NCBI GenBank assembly: GCA_900541975.1 | Contig: UQLR01000012.1 | Coordinates: forward strand, 1 to 64,000 | Reading direction: 5' to 3' | DNA from: an uncultured Oscillospiraceae bacterium | GTDB lineage: Bacteria; Bacillota; Clostridia; Oscillospirales; Acutalibacteraceae | Length of the DNA: 64,000 nt | Shown here: piece by piece, positions 26,696 through 35,800 of the stretch | Layout of the letters: each line of letters starts with the position of its first letter | Position numbering within the stretch: the first letter of the stretch is position 1 | Translations under genes and position numbers: made by a program | Notes under the pieces: generated by a model | What the model was told of the DNA's origin: nothing | The model's database searches: none | What the model saw: the letters and a program-made list of their open reading frames with translations, nothing else

Positions 26696-27361
26696 TTGAA
26701 AAAAGAAACCACATTCACCGCAAAACAGGTCGGTAGGAGGATTAAGGAACGCCGCACAGAGTTAAACATTACCATGCCGGAACTTGGCAGGCGTGTAGGC
26801 GTGAACAAATCCACCATTCAGCGGTATGAAGCGGACGGAGTTGATCCGAAGCGCACAATGGTTATCAACGGTCTTGCGGAAGCGTTGCTCACAACTCCCG
26901 AATGGCTGACAGGTCTTTCCGATGATAAGGAATATGACACCTATACTCTTTGCCAGCGGGATATTGAGGAACACATCAGGAAATATCTGGACACAGTTTC
27001 CTATACAGTAAAGGGCGAGCCGCACCAGCAGCTTCTCACGACATTTCTCGGCAAGATGGTTGACCTGTATACGGTTATGACCTGCTACTTTGCTGATGCT
27101 ATGGAGGAAGTTGACCGTGTGGCGGAGGACAAAGGGCTGAAAGAGTCTCTTGGACGGTACGCCATAGAGTCCGGGGCAATCATGGAACAGGTATACCGCA
27201 AGAAGATGGAAGTACCGATTGAGGATATGAAACGGTTTTTAGACGGGATTTTACATATCCACGATGAGGGGCGCACAAGAATGTCGATGGGCGCACTTTT
27301 CGGGATAGTGGAGGAAGCCGAAGAAAGGCTTTCCGAAAAAGAAAATTCCGTGGCACCTTGA
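26696..27361 (+). CDS. XRE-family transcriptional regulator
   Basis: 221 residues from TTG 26696, eight bases after AGGAGG (26682-26687); a GTG at 26687 overlaps the ribosome site and is unlikely. The N-terminal HTH is KQVGRRIKERRTELNITMPELGRRVGVNKSTIQRYE (about residues 10-45). The remaining 150 residues are helical and lack a recognised effector domain. It is probably the element's repressor, controlling excisionase and transfer genes through the repeats in 26541-26652. An inverted repeat CGCCAGT/ACTGGCG (near 27371-27393) follows it. Confidence 0.85.
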   Translation: MKKETTFTAKQVGRRIKERRTELNITMPELGRRVGVNKSTIQRYEADGVDPKRTMVINGLAEALLTTPEWLTGLSDDKEYDTYTLCQRDIEEHIRKYLDTVSYTVKGEPHQQLLTTFLGKMVDLYTVMTCYFADAMEEVDRVAEDKGLKESLGRYAIESGAIMEQVYRKKMEVPIEDMKRFLDGILHIHDEGRTRMSMGALFGIVEEAEERLSEKENSVAP

Positions 27362-27468
27362 CAAGTAAAGACGCCAGTTGACTTTCACTGGCGGAAGTGA
27401 CACAATTACTTTACGCACACCATATGTCACAGTCCCGATTGCCACGGATAGAAAGGAGTTTTTTATCT

Positions 27469-28767
27469 ATGGCAAAAGGTTCTGTAAGAAAGAAAGGCAA
27501 AAAGTGGTACGGACGCTTTTATATTGAAGATGAAAGCGGCAGAAAAGTGCAGAAAGAGTTTGCAGGCACAGAGAGCAAGGCGGAAACAGAAGCCATGCTC
27601 CGCAAAGCGATAGCGGACTATGAGGAAAAGCAGTTTGTCGGGAAAGCGGAAAACATCACGGTAGGCGATATGCTGGATATGTGGGTAGAGGAAGAACTGA
27701 AACCCGGCAACTTAAGCAACGGGACGGTCATGTCCTATCAGGGAACGGTCAACCGTATCAAGCAATATCCCATTGGCAAACGCAAGCTGAAAACCGTGAC
27801 CGCCGACCATTTGCAGGCGTTCATTGATTTTCTGAGCTACGGTGGGACAAACCCGGACGGGACAACTTCAAAGCCCATGAGCAAAGGATATATGCTCCTG
27901 TTCTCGGCGGTGTTGCAAAATTCCTTCCGCTTTGCGGTTTTCCCGAAAAAACTGATTACCTTTAACCCTATGCAGTATGTGAAGCTGAGGGGCAGGAAGC
28001 AGGAAACGGATATTTTCTCGGACAGTGAGGAAGATACTTCCAGTATTCCTACTATCACCCATGAACAGTTCCAAAAGCTGGAGGAATTTCTCAAGGCAAA
28101 AGATAATCCCGCCTTGCTGCCTGTGCAGATAGCGTACTACACGGGGCTTCGTATCGGGGAAGTATGCGGCTTGACTTGGCAGGATATTAACCTTGAGGAA
28201 CAATATCTCACGGTACGCCGAAGCATGCGCTATAACGGAACAAGGCACACAACCGAAGTGGGAACGACAAAACGGAGCAAAGTCCGCACCGTTGATTTCT
28301 GCGACACGCTGGCGGCAATCCTGCGGGCGGCGAGAACAGAACAGCGCAAAAACCGTTTCCGCTACGGGGAGTTTTATCACCTGAACTACTACAAAGAAGT
28401 AAAGGAAAAAGGGCGCACCTATTATGAGGTTTACAGCCTGCAAAGGACAGAGGAAGTCCCGGAGGATTACAAGGAAATCTCCTTTGTCTGCCTGAGAGCA
28501 GACGGGGCGTATGAAGCGCCGAGTACGGTAGGGATTATGTGCAGGGCGGCAAAGAAGAAAGTGAAAGGGCTTGAAGATTTCCATTTCCACACGCTCCGTC
28601 ACACCTACACAAGCAATCTGCTTTCCGGCGGCGCAAAGCCGAAAGATGTGCAGGAACTTCTCGGACACTCCGATGTCAGTACCACAATGAACATCTACGC
28701 TCACTCTACAAGGGAAGCGAAGCGCACTTCCGCAAGGCTGCTGGATAAGGTGGTCGGCGGGGAATAA
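27469..28767 (+). CDS. int: Tyrosine recombinase/integrase of the element
   Basis: 432 residues from ATG 27469 (GAAAGGAG about ten bases upstream); the frame is open upstream to 27397 without a ribosome site. The N-terminal 60 residues are an arm-binding domain (GSVRKKGKKWYGRFYI), then a core-binding domain, then the catalytic domain with the Arg in TGLRIGEVCGL, HTLRHTYTSNLL, LLGHSDVSTT and the nucleophile Tyr in MNIYAHST. Related in layout to Tn916 integrases. It lies next to the right end, as expected for the attachment-proximal gene. Confidence 0.93.
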   Translation: MAKGSVRKKGKKWYGRFYIEDESGRKVQKEFAGTESKAETEAMLRKAIADYEEKQFVGKAENITVGDMLDMWVEEELKPGNLSNGTVMSYQGTVNRIKQYPIGKRKLKTVTADHLQAFIDFLSYGGTNPDGTTSKPMSKGYMLLFSAVLQNSFRFAVFPKKLITFNPMQYVKLRGRKQETDIFSDSEEDTSSIPTITHEQFQKLEEFLKAKDNPALLPVQIAYYTGLRIGEVCGLTWQDINLEEQYLTVRRSMRYNGTRHTTEVGTTKRSKVRTVDFCDTLAAILRAARTEQRKNRFRYGEFYHLNYYKEVKEKGRTYYEVYSLQRTEEVPEDYKEISFVCLRADGAYEAPSTVGIMCRAAKKKVKGLEDFHFHTLRHTYTSNLLSGGAKPKDVQELLGHSDVSTTMNIYAHSTREAKRTSARLLDKVVGGE

Positions 28768-28771
28768 AAAG

Positions 28772-28811
28772 TTGCCCTTGTTTCGGCTCGTAAGGGCAAA
28801 AACAAGGGCAA
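28772..28811 (+). repeat. Right-end hairpin and 26-base subterminal repeat
   Basis: TTGCCCTTGTTT (28772-28783) and AAACAAGGGCAA (28800-28811) are a perfect 12-base inverted pair just after int. The segment 28786-28811 is the direct copy of the left subterminal repeat (21576-21601), with 24 of 26 bases identical. It may act as int terminator and integrase binding site together. Confidence 0.6.
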
Positions 28812-28842
28812 ACAGATAAGGTTTGAATGAAAAACAGGCGTG

Positions 28843-28874
28843 AAGCCTTGAAAAATCAATGGTTTTTGAGGATT
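28843..28874 (+). repeat. Right end / attR candidate
   Basis: Core AAGCCTTGAAAA (28843-28854) repeats the left end exactly. TTTTTGAGGATT (28863-28874) is the inverse of the left AATCCTCCAAAA apart from one base. If the core is the crossover site, the restored target would be a near-perfect inverted repeat around it. Confidence 0.6.
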
Positions 28875-28978
28875 AGATAGTTAAAATCTAAATTTAAAAT
28901 ATAGGTAAAATTACTTAAAGCAAATATAAGCCGCCTTATACATTTTACAAGCCCCGTTATAAAACGCACTTCTTTACC

Positions 28979-31630
28979 CTACGCCTTTTTTCTGGAAAAC
29001 AAGCGCCAAACCAGCTTAACAAGCTCAGAAGCCAATATAACGGTAAAAGCCACGGCGACAATTTTTACCCACATGGAAAGCGGCAGAGGAACCGTACCAA
29101 ACACCACGCCGCCAAACTGAGTGATAACAACCTGTAGAGCAAACGTCAGGGCAAACACCACCAGCATAAGCTTATTGCCCCCTAAGCTGCGGAATATGCT
29201 CCTATTGCCGAGCTCCCTGCTGTTAAACGCGTTAAAAAGCTGAAAAACGACAAACAGCGTAAATAAAACTGTTGAAAGCTGTTCCGGCGCAGCTCCCAGG
29301 AAGTTTGTAAAATACTGCGCCAGAAAGACAATTGAAATAAACAATCCATTGGCCAGAATTCTTCCCAGCATGTTCCCTGTCACAATGGATGCATTTCTTC
29401 CGACGGGACGCCTTTCCATCAGGCTGCCTCGAACGGGCTCAAGCCCCAGGGTGAGCGCCGGAGGACCGTCCATAATGATATTGACCCACAAAAGCTGCAG
29501 CGCTGTAAAAGGTGCGGCAAGCCCCGACAACACAGAGGTAAGAACAACCAGCACGGAAGAAAGGTTGACCGTCAGCTGGAACTGTATAAAGCGCTGGAAG
29601 TTTTCATAAATGCCGCGGCCCCATTGCACTGCCTTAACAATTGTGGAAAACGAGTCGTCCAGCAGTACAATATCGCTTGCCTCTTTTGATACCTCTGTTC
29701 CGGAAATACCCATGGCAATACCTACATCTGCATTTTTCAAAGCGGGCGCGTCGTTAATACCATCCCCTGTAACCGCTACAACGTTGCCCTGCGCCTTCAG
29801 TGCGTTGACCACGCGCATTTTAATCACCGGCGTACTTCTTGCAATCACACGTATTTTTTCAAGCGCTTTAACAAACGCCTGCTCAGAAAGACTTTCCAGT
29901 TCCTTTGCTTCAACTGCGATGTGGGCATCATCCAAAATATGCAGTTCCTTTGCGATCGCGCTGGCTGTGACGATATTATCCCCCGTAAGCATTTTAATGT
30001 CGATTCCTGCGTTTGCACAGCGTTGCACCGCCTCATACACGTCGCGGCGCAGTGGGTCTTTAATTGCGACAAACCCGTCAAAAGTCATTTTACTTTCTAT
30101 GCGATCCCGGTTGTCATTAAATTCTGAAACCCCTGCCATCGTCCTATGTGCAAAAGCCAGCACGCGGCTGGTGTTTTCCTGAAAACGCTGGATCAACCGT
30201 TGTGCTTCATCTCTTTGTGCAAGCTCCATTGTGCACATAGCCAGAATTTTTTCCGGACTTCCCTTTGTATATACAACCTGGCGCCCATCTTTTTCCACTA
30301 TGGTAGTCATATTTTTTGTTTCAGACGAAAAAGGAAAAACATGTACAATCTGCGCCTGCGCACGTGCTTCTTTGTAATTTTTCCCCGCCTTTTTCGCTGC
30401 GATCAGCAAAGCGCATTCTGTTGGATTTCCAATAAAGGAAGGAGCGTTTTCTTCAAAGCCTACATCTGCCGTACTGTTGATACAAAAGTTTTGCAGCAAA
30501 CTGGTATCTTGCAGCGTCTGTGGAGTGCAGAGCGCGCCGTTTGCGTAAACGTCCGTCACTGTCATTCTGTTTTCTGTAAGCGTGCCCGTTTTGTCTGAAC
30601 AAATTACGTTAATACTTCCGACCGTTTCACAGGCAACCATCTTTTTAACAAGCGCATTTTGCCGGGACATTTTAATAATATGGATTGCAAGGGAGACTGC
30701 CATAATGGTGGGAAGCCCTTCCGGTACGGCGGCAACTATCAGCACAATACTTGTAATAAACGCTTCTGACACAGTATTAAAGCTTGCCGTTCCATGTAAA
30801 AACACAAAAAACAGCTGCACCAAAAACACAACCGCCGCTACTCCAACGCCCAACACGGCAATTTTTTTGCCAAGCGAGGCCATTTTTTCCTGCAGGGGGG
30901 TGCTTGTTTTTTCCGTTCCAGACAGTTCCTTTGCTATTTTTCCAAACTCTGTACTGTCTCCAACTGCCGTTACCACCATTTTCCCATTACCACCGGTTAT
31001 AAAACAACCGGAATACAGCATATTTACCCGCTCTGCCACCGGCGTTTTTTCGCTTTCCATCACTGCGTCTGCATCTTTTTTAACGGGCAGGCTTTCACCT
31101 GTCAGTGCAGATTCGTCGGCCGTTAGGGACGTTGCCTGTATCAGCCTGCCGTCGGCTGGCAGCTTGTCGCCTGTACCAAGCAGGACAATATCGCCAACTA
31201 CCACATCCTTTTGTGTGATATACTGCGTTTTTCCATCCCTTATAACCTTGACATGTACCTCGTCATTAAATTTACTGAGCGCTTCAAAGGCTTTTGCGCT
31301 TCTGCCCTCCATTGCCACTGTGATGACAACAGAAAGTGCAACTGCTACAAGAATTCCCACGCACTCAATAAAGTCCGCTTCTTCGCCTGTAAAAGCGCGT
31401 ACCACATTTACCCCAAATGCAATCAAATCTGCCAGAACAAGCATAATTACCATAGGTTCGCATACGGCGTCCCATATTCTTTTGATAAGAGGCGTTTTTT
31501 TTGCCCTGGTAAAGGTGTTTTCCCCATGACTTTCCCTGCTTTGCAAAACCTGTTCATTTGTAAGGCCTGCATCGGCAAAAACTGAAAACTCCTGTAAAAC
31601 ATCCTCGCTTTTTCTTAAAAAAGCCTGCAT
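28979..31630 (-). CDS. P2-type cation-transporting ATPase, possibly a Mn2+ exporter
   Basis: 883 residues with ten predicted membrane segments in the P2A arrangement: an N-terminal cation ATPase region (1-70), actuator with TGESLPVKK, the M4 motif AAVPEGLPT (about 300), phosphorylation site CSDKTGTLTEN (Asp near 347), hinge TGDGINDAPALK, and C-terminal helices with NIIMDGPPALTLGLEP. By sequence alone it is annotated as Ca2+-transporting. The leader, however, has the hallmark of a yybP-ykoY manganese riboswitch, and P-type ATPases under that control are known to export Mn2+. The ribosome site GGGAGAGA is eight bases upstream of ATG 31630. Confidence 0.9.
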   Translation of the reverse strand: MQAFLRKSEDVLQEFSVFADAGLTNEQVLQSRESHGENTFTRAKKTPLIKRIWDAVCEPMVIMLVLADLIAFGVNVVRAFTGEEADFIECVGILVAVALSVVITVAMEGRSAKAFEALSKFNDEVHVKVIRDGKTQYITQKDVVVGDIVLLGTGDKLPADGRLIQATSLTADESALTGESLPVKKDADAVMESEKTPVAERVNMLYSGCFITGGNGKMVVTAVGDSTEFGKIAKELSGTEKTSTPLQEKMASLGKKIAVLGVGVAAVVFLVQLFFVFLHGTASFNTVSEAFITSIVLIVAAVPEGLPTIMAVSLAIHIIKMSRQNALVKKMVACETVGSINVICSDKTGTLTENRMTVTDVYANGALCTPQTLQDTSLLQNFCINSTADVGFEENAPSFIGNPTECALLIAAKKAGKNYKEARAQAQIVHVFPFSSETKNMTTIVEKDGRQVVYTKGSPEKILAMCTMELAQRDEAQRLIQRFQENTSRVLAFAHRTMAGVSEFNDNRDRIESKMTFDGFVAIKDPLRRDVYEAVQRCANAGIDIKMLTGDNIVTASAIAKELHILDDAHIAVEAKELESLSEQAFVKALEKIRVIARSTPVIKMRVVNALKAQGNVVAVTGDGINDAPALKNADVGIAMGISGTEVSKEASDIVLLDDSFSTIVKAVQWGRGIYENFQRFIQFQLTVNLSSVLVVLTSVLSGLAAPFTALQLLWVNIIMDGPPALTLGLEPVRGSLMERRPVGRNASIVTGNMLGRILANGLFISIVFLAQYFTNFLGAAPEQLSTVLFTLFVVFQLFNAFNSRELGNRSIFRSLGGNKLMLVVFALTFALQVVITQFGGVVFGTVPLPLSMWVKIVAVAFTVILASELVKLVWRLFSRKKA

Positions 31631-31660
31631 TTACACATCTCTCCCTTTTTTATGCTTACA

Positions 31661-31702
31661 ATAAAAAACCCAAGTATAACCTTTGCAGTTATACTCGGGT
31701 TT
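31661..31702 (-). terminator. Expression-platform terminator in the ATPase leader
   Basis: AAACCCAAGTATAAC (31666-31680) pairs with GTTATACTCGGGTTT (31688-31702), 15 bp with one mismatch, followed on the minus strand by TTTTTTAT. It lies between the aptamer-like region and the ATPase start, as a riboswitch terminator would. Confidence 0.85.
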
Positions 31703-31835
31703 AAACATTTACCATGCAGGCCGTGTATTGCTCCAAAGGCATACACGAGTCTGGTTATTTAAGACAAGCCAGGCCAAAACAGCCGAGGTTGTTGACTTGC
31801 CGCACGAAATCCGTGCCAACTACTCCCTCATGGAT
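31703..31835 (-). ncRNA. Probable yybP-ykoY manganese riboswitch aptamer
   Basis: On the minus strand the leader reads through GAGGGAGTAGTTGG (near 31832-31818), AGTCAACAACCTCGGC, GCCTGGCTTGTC and TTTGGAGCAA (31738-31729). GGGGAGTA-like and TTTGGAGCAA-like loops joined by two helices are the conserved elements of the yybP-ykoY family. A strong terminator follows, and the gene controlled is a cation ATPase, as in known members. Family assignment is by eye; a covariance-model search would settle it. Confidence 0.75.
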
Positions 31836-31852
31836 ATTTAAATTGTAATGTA

Positions 31853-31881
31853 ATTATAACGCACCCTGTTTTTATTGTCAA
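31853..31881 (-). promoter_or_regulatory. Sigma-A promoter of the riboswitch-ATPase transcript
   Basis: Minus strand: TTGACA (31876-31881), 17 bases, TATAAT (31853-31858). Transcription would begin near 31846, just ahead of the aptamer. Confidence 0.85.
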
Positions 31882-31950
31882 GATCTTCCTTCAGCCATAT
31901 GCGATGATACGTTATCTTTTACATTCGCTTCCATAAGGATATATACGATT

Positions 31951-32148
31951 TTATCTGCAGCGGTTACGATTACCGTTATTGTTTCCGTTGCCGCCGCCAT
32001 TATTGGCAATCACCCGCCCTGTAACCTCATAATTGGCGGGTGTAATGGTATATGATACTGTTACAGGTACATAGTCGGTAAACATTCCGCTGCGGCCTAA
32101 GACATTATTATTTCCACAAGAAGATCCGCAAACATTTCTAGAACACAT
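31951..32148 (-). CDS. Small Cys/Asn/Gly-rich protein, unknown
   Basis: 65 residues from ATG 32148 (GAAGAG nine bases upstream); the frame is open to 32337 but earlier starts lack a site. The N-terminus has three cysteines (CSRNVCGSSCGNNN), the middle is strand-like (VPVTVSYTITPANYEVTGRV), and the tail is NGGGNGNNNGNRNRCR. I recognise no family. It could be a small spore or surface protein. It lies after the STAS gene on the same strand, about 270 bases away and past a weak hairpin, so it need not belong to that operon. Confidence 0.5.
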   Translation of the reverse strand: MCSRNVCGSSCGNNNVLGRSGMFTDYVPVTVSYTITPANYEVTGRVIANNGGGNGNNNGNRNRCR

Positions 32149-32395
32149 ACTTTTCTCTTCTTTCACTATATTACAGGTTTGTCCTGCAATATATCTTATG
32201 CGCTTTCGGACAAGATGGTGCACAAATTCTAAAAGTAGAATAATGCAACCGGCTGTTTTCTTCTTTTGCGTTATGAAACACAGGACACTTATTTTCTCAC
32301 AAATTTTCAAAAGCGCATGTAAAACCTCCGGTTGCAAGTTCTGTTACCAGGCCGTAAGCTTAATGACAACAATTTGTTGCCAAACATAAAATTCC

Positions 32396-32410
32396 GCGGC
32401 TTTGCGCCGC
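32396..32410 (-). terminator. Possible terminator after the NRPS operon
   Basis: GCGGC (32396-32400) and GCCGC (32406-32410) form a short stem; the minus strand continues GGAATTTTATG. It is weak but correctly placed ten bases past the STAS stop. The 32149-32419 interval otherwise shows nothing. Confidence 0.45.
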
Positions 32411-32419
32411 TATGCTCCA

Positions 32420-32713
32420 TTAGACAATTGTCAAGATATCAGCAAAACCGGTAATCTGAAATATATCCATGATCACTTCGTTTACATTTTTAATCACCAT
32501 GCTTCCCTGCTTATTCATAACTTTTTGCGTAGTAAGCAGCACGCGAAGCCCGGCTGACGATATGTATTCCAGTTTTGCAAAATCCAGCGTCAATTCCGTT
32601 ATGCCGTCCACAGCGCCCAGTTCAGCCTCCAGCATAGGCGCTGTAGAAGTGTCCAATCTTCCTTCAAGGACCAGCGTTAATTTATTTTGATTGTGATGTT
32701 TTTGAATATGCAT
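32420..32713 (-). CDS. STAS-domain anti-sigma factor antagonist
   Basis: 97 residues from ATG 32713, nine bases after AGGAGG; an ATG at 32722 abuts that site. It is a single SpoIIAA/RsbV-like STAS domain: strand LTLVLEGRLDTSTAPMLEAEL, then LTLDFAKLEYISSAGLRVLL, where the first Ser of the ISSAGLR segment is the usual phosphoserine. Such proteins are dephosphorylated to bind and titrate an RsbW-type kinase. It is the last gene of the MATE-NRPS operon, 118 bases after the NRPS stop. The MATE protein carries an RsbW-like C-terminus, which is a plausible partner. No sigma factor gene is nearby. Confidence 0.88.
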   Translation of the reverse strand: MHIQKHHNQNKLTLVLEGRLDTSTAPMLEAELGAVDGITELTLDFAKLEYISSAGLRVLLTTQKVMNKQGSMVIKNVNEVIMDIFQITGFADILTIV

Positions 32714-32840
32714 CTTTGGCATCCTCCTAAACTATTTTTATCTATTGTTAAGTGGTATAAATGGTGTTCTCCCGCATTTTAACCCATGCAGATTATAAGC
32801 CAGACAAACAGTTTCCAAGCTCTTAAAAAGTAATAGAATT

Positions 32841-35800
32841 CTATGATTTTCCCTCAAAATATCCCAGCCCCTGCAAATTCAAAAGGAATCTTTTCATATA
32901 GCCGACGGAAGTTACAGGCCACCTAAAATGCATTCTGTACAACACTTGCATGGTTAACAAATTGCTTTTTGCAACCTCATATGTTTTTCTTCCGTGCGCA
33001 ATATTTTGGTAGGCAATAAAGCTTGATAGAACCTTCGCCTTTTCGGGATCTTCTTTTGCAAGATTTACAGCTTCTGCATACGCGCTGTTTTCAACAGGAT
33101 GCACATTCAGCCCAGCCCTGTTCATTTCCGCGTACAGATCGCTCATAATCAGAGAATGGTTATTATACGGATGGAACACCGTGCATTCCCTTGGAGCCTG
33201 CGCCAAAAGAAGAATGGCTTTTGCAACATAATCAATTGGTGAAAGTTCAAATGGCATATCCATTGCTTCATACGGATAGCAGCCGATAAGGAAAGTGGAT
33301 TTGAGCCTGCCCATAAAGCTGTTTGTTGTAAAGTTAATCTGGTACTCTCCGTCGCTTTCTCTTGCCGCCAGGGTACCTACTCGCATAATCTTTGCGTTCA
33401 TTCCCTGCGCAACATTTTCAAGAATCTCCCGCTCAGCAAGAAATTTGGCGTTTGTATATTTTGAGCCCTGTACCTGTCCATAATAAAGCAGGTTTTCCTT
33501 AAGATGCGTAACCTCCCCCGGTTTGTCAACAAACATACCTCCCACGCTCATGGTGGAAACATGTATAAGTCTTATGCCTGTAGCCTTGCAAAAGGCAAGA
33601 ATATTCTGTACACCGTGATAATTAACATCTTCAATATCGGTCCCCTTTGAAAAATGCTTAACATTGGCAGCACAGTTAATAAAAGTATCCGCCCTGATAC
33701 CTTTGAGGTTTTCAAACGTGCTTTTATCTGTTATATCACCTTCCATAATTTCCACCCTGTCGCCATATTCTTCGATAATGTTTATTTCAAAATAGTAGAA
33801 AAATATGGATTTCATTCTGTCGAGGGCAGACTCATCCTTTTTGCTGCGCAGCAAGCAGTAAACCTTTCCGCTATGGTTTTTAAGCAACGCATAAAGAATG
33901 TGAATCCCAAGGAACCCGACTGCGCCGGTAAGAAAAACATCGCCAATCGTCTGTCTTTCCCCGTTTAAAAAGCTGGCAAGTGTGTTCTTTTCCAGCACTT
34001 TATGAATAGCGGTGTAATCGTAATTTGCAAAATCGTCAAAGCTATCGCCGCTTTCCTGTGAGCCGCCTGCAAGCTTTGCCAGCATTCTCGGCGTGGGGTT
34101 TTCAAATACGTCGCCGTAGGTGATGCTGTAATGGTGCTTGCTTGCCGCGATTACAACTCTTGTAACATTCAGCGAGGTACCGCCTAAATCAAAGAAATTA
34201 TCCGTTGCAGAAACTTCTGCAACATCTAAAATTTCACTAAAAATCCGACAAAACTGTTTTTCAATCGCCGTTGTGGGCTTTTCAGTCCTTCTGTCTGCCT
34301 TATCCATAAGAACCGGCTCGCATAATGCCTGCACGTTTACCTTCCCGTTGGGCGTAAGCGGGAACTCCTCAAGCTGGTTAAAGGAGGCAGGAATCATATA
34401 TTCCGTAAGCGTTTTCTGCATTTCGGCTTTGAGCGCATGTACATCCATTTTCTTTTCAGCAGTATAGTAAGCGCAAATGCCATCCTCATTTCCCAACTTT
34501 TTAATAACAACAACCGCCGAACGGATGCCTGCAATATTTGTAAGGCATTTTTCAATCTCGCCAAGTTCAATGCGAAGCCCTCTGAGCTTAACCTGATTGT
34601 CCTTTCTGCCCAGGATTACAACATCACCGTTATCCGTCCATTTTGCGTAGTCACCCGACCTGTAAAACCGCCGGCTTTCGTAACGGATGAACGCTTTTTC
34701 GGTTTGTTCCGGCAGTTTGTTGTAGCCAAGCGCCACGCCTGGGCCGCCAATAAGCAGCTCGCCGACAACCCCCACCGGCAGCTTGTTGCCGTCTAAATCA
34801 ACAATGTACTCTTTGTAGTTCAAAAGCGGCTTGCCAACCGAAATTTCACTGGCATAAGTAAGCTCCTTTGCATTGGAGGAAACGGTAATTTCCGTGGGGC
34901 CATAGGTGTTGATAATCTTTGCATCCGTTTCTTTACGAAGCACCTGCAGCAGCTTGTCGGGATATTTTTCTCCGCCGGATAAAATGACCCTGCAGTTTTT
35001 CATTGCCTCTGCAAATTCCGGAAGCTCCATATAAAGAAGCAGCCTTGATGGCGTTGCGTTAAACGCATCCACATGATTTTCTTTGAAAAACCTTGCAAGC
35101 GCCGCCGGGTTTACAGCCTGCTCGTCACTTGCAAATGCAAGAGTAAGTCCATTGCAGAGCGCGCCGGCTGTTTCCTTTAGCGACATATCGAACGATATGG
35201 TTGTAATAGAGCCATAGCACTTGCAGTTTTCCGTAACGTATCGGATCTGTATATTCTGCTCGGCATCTGTAAGATAATTTGCAATACCAATGTGCCGAAG
35301 CATTACGCCTTTTGGTTTGCCGGTTGAACCGGAGGTGTAAATAAGATAGGCCAGATCCTCAGGAGAAATTGCAACCACAGGCTTTGCATGGTTCTGGCCC
35401 TTTTCAAGCTCCTTAATATCTACTGCCTTATCATAGCGCTTAAGAAGCTTATCAAAGGTGATGACAAGCTCTGCTCCGCTGTCCTCAATAATGCTTTCAA
35501 TACGCTCCTGCGGATATTCCGGACATATAGGGATAAACGCGCAGCCCGCTTTCAGAATTCCAAACAATGCAGCAAAAAAACCTGAGGTCCTTTTGAGCAA
35601 AATCACAACCCTGGCGCCGTTCTTGATTCCCTTTGCAATAAGGTTGTTTGCAATATTATTTGCACGTTTGTCAAGTTGGGAATAGGTAAATCTGCCGTCG
35701 CAGGCTACAAGCGCCGTTGTGTCGGGATGCAGTGCAGCCTGCTTTTCAAAAAGCGCATGCAAAAGCTTAATTTCGGGCTCTTTAAACTCGGTCTGTGAAA

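Larger units (their letters stand above)
21482..28874. mobile_element. Integrative mobilizable element with arsenic-type cargo
   Basis: A block of about 7.4 kb inserted between the CotH gene start and the cation ATPase 3' end. It encodes TnpV, an ars-like operon, a Cys-rich KTR protein, a MobA/MobL relaxase, an excisionase-like protein, an XRE regulator and a tyrosine integrase at the right end. The termini show two nested signals: the direct repeat AAGCCTTGAAAA (21492-21503 and 28843-28854), and the inverted pair AATCCTCCAAAA (21482-21493) versus TTTTTGAGGATT (28863-28874). It has a relaxase but no mating-pore or coupling genes, so it would need a helper conjugative element. Exact boundaries are inferred from repeats. 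Confidence 0.85.

Noticed and set aside
21688..28767. Prophage
   Set aside because: Integrase, XRE and excisionase-like genes occur, but there are no capsid, portal or tail genes; a relaxase and oriT-like repeats point to a mobilizable element.
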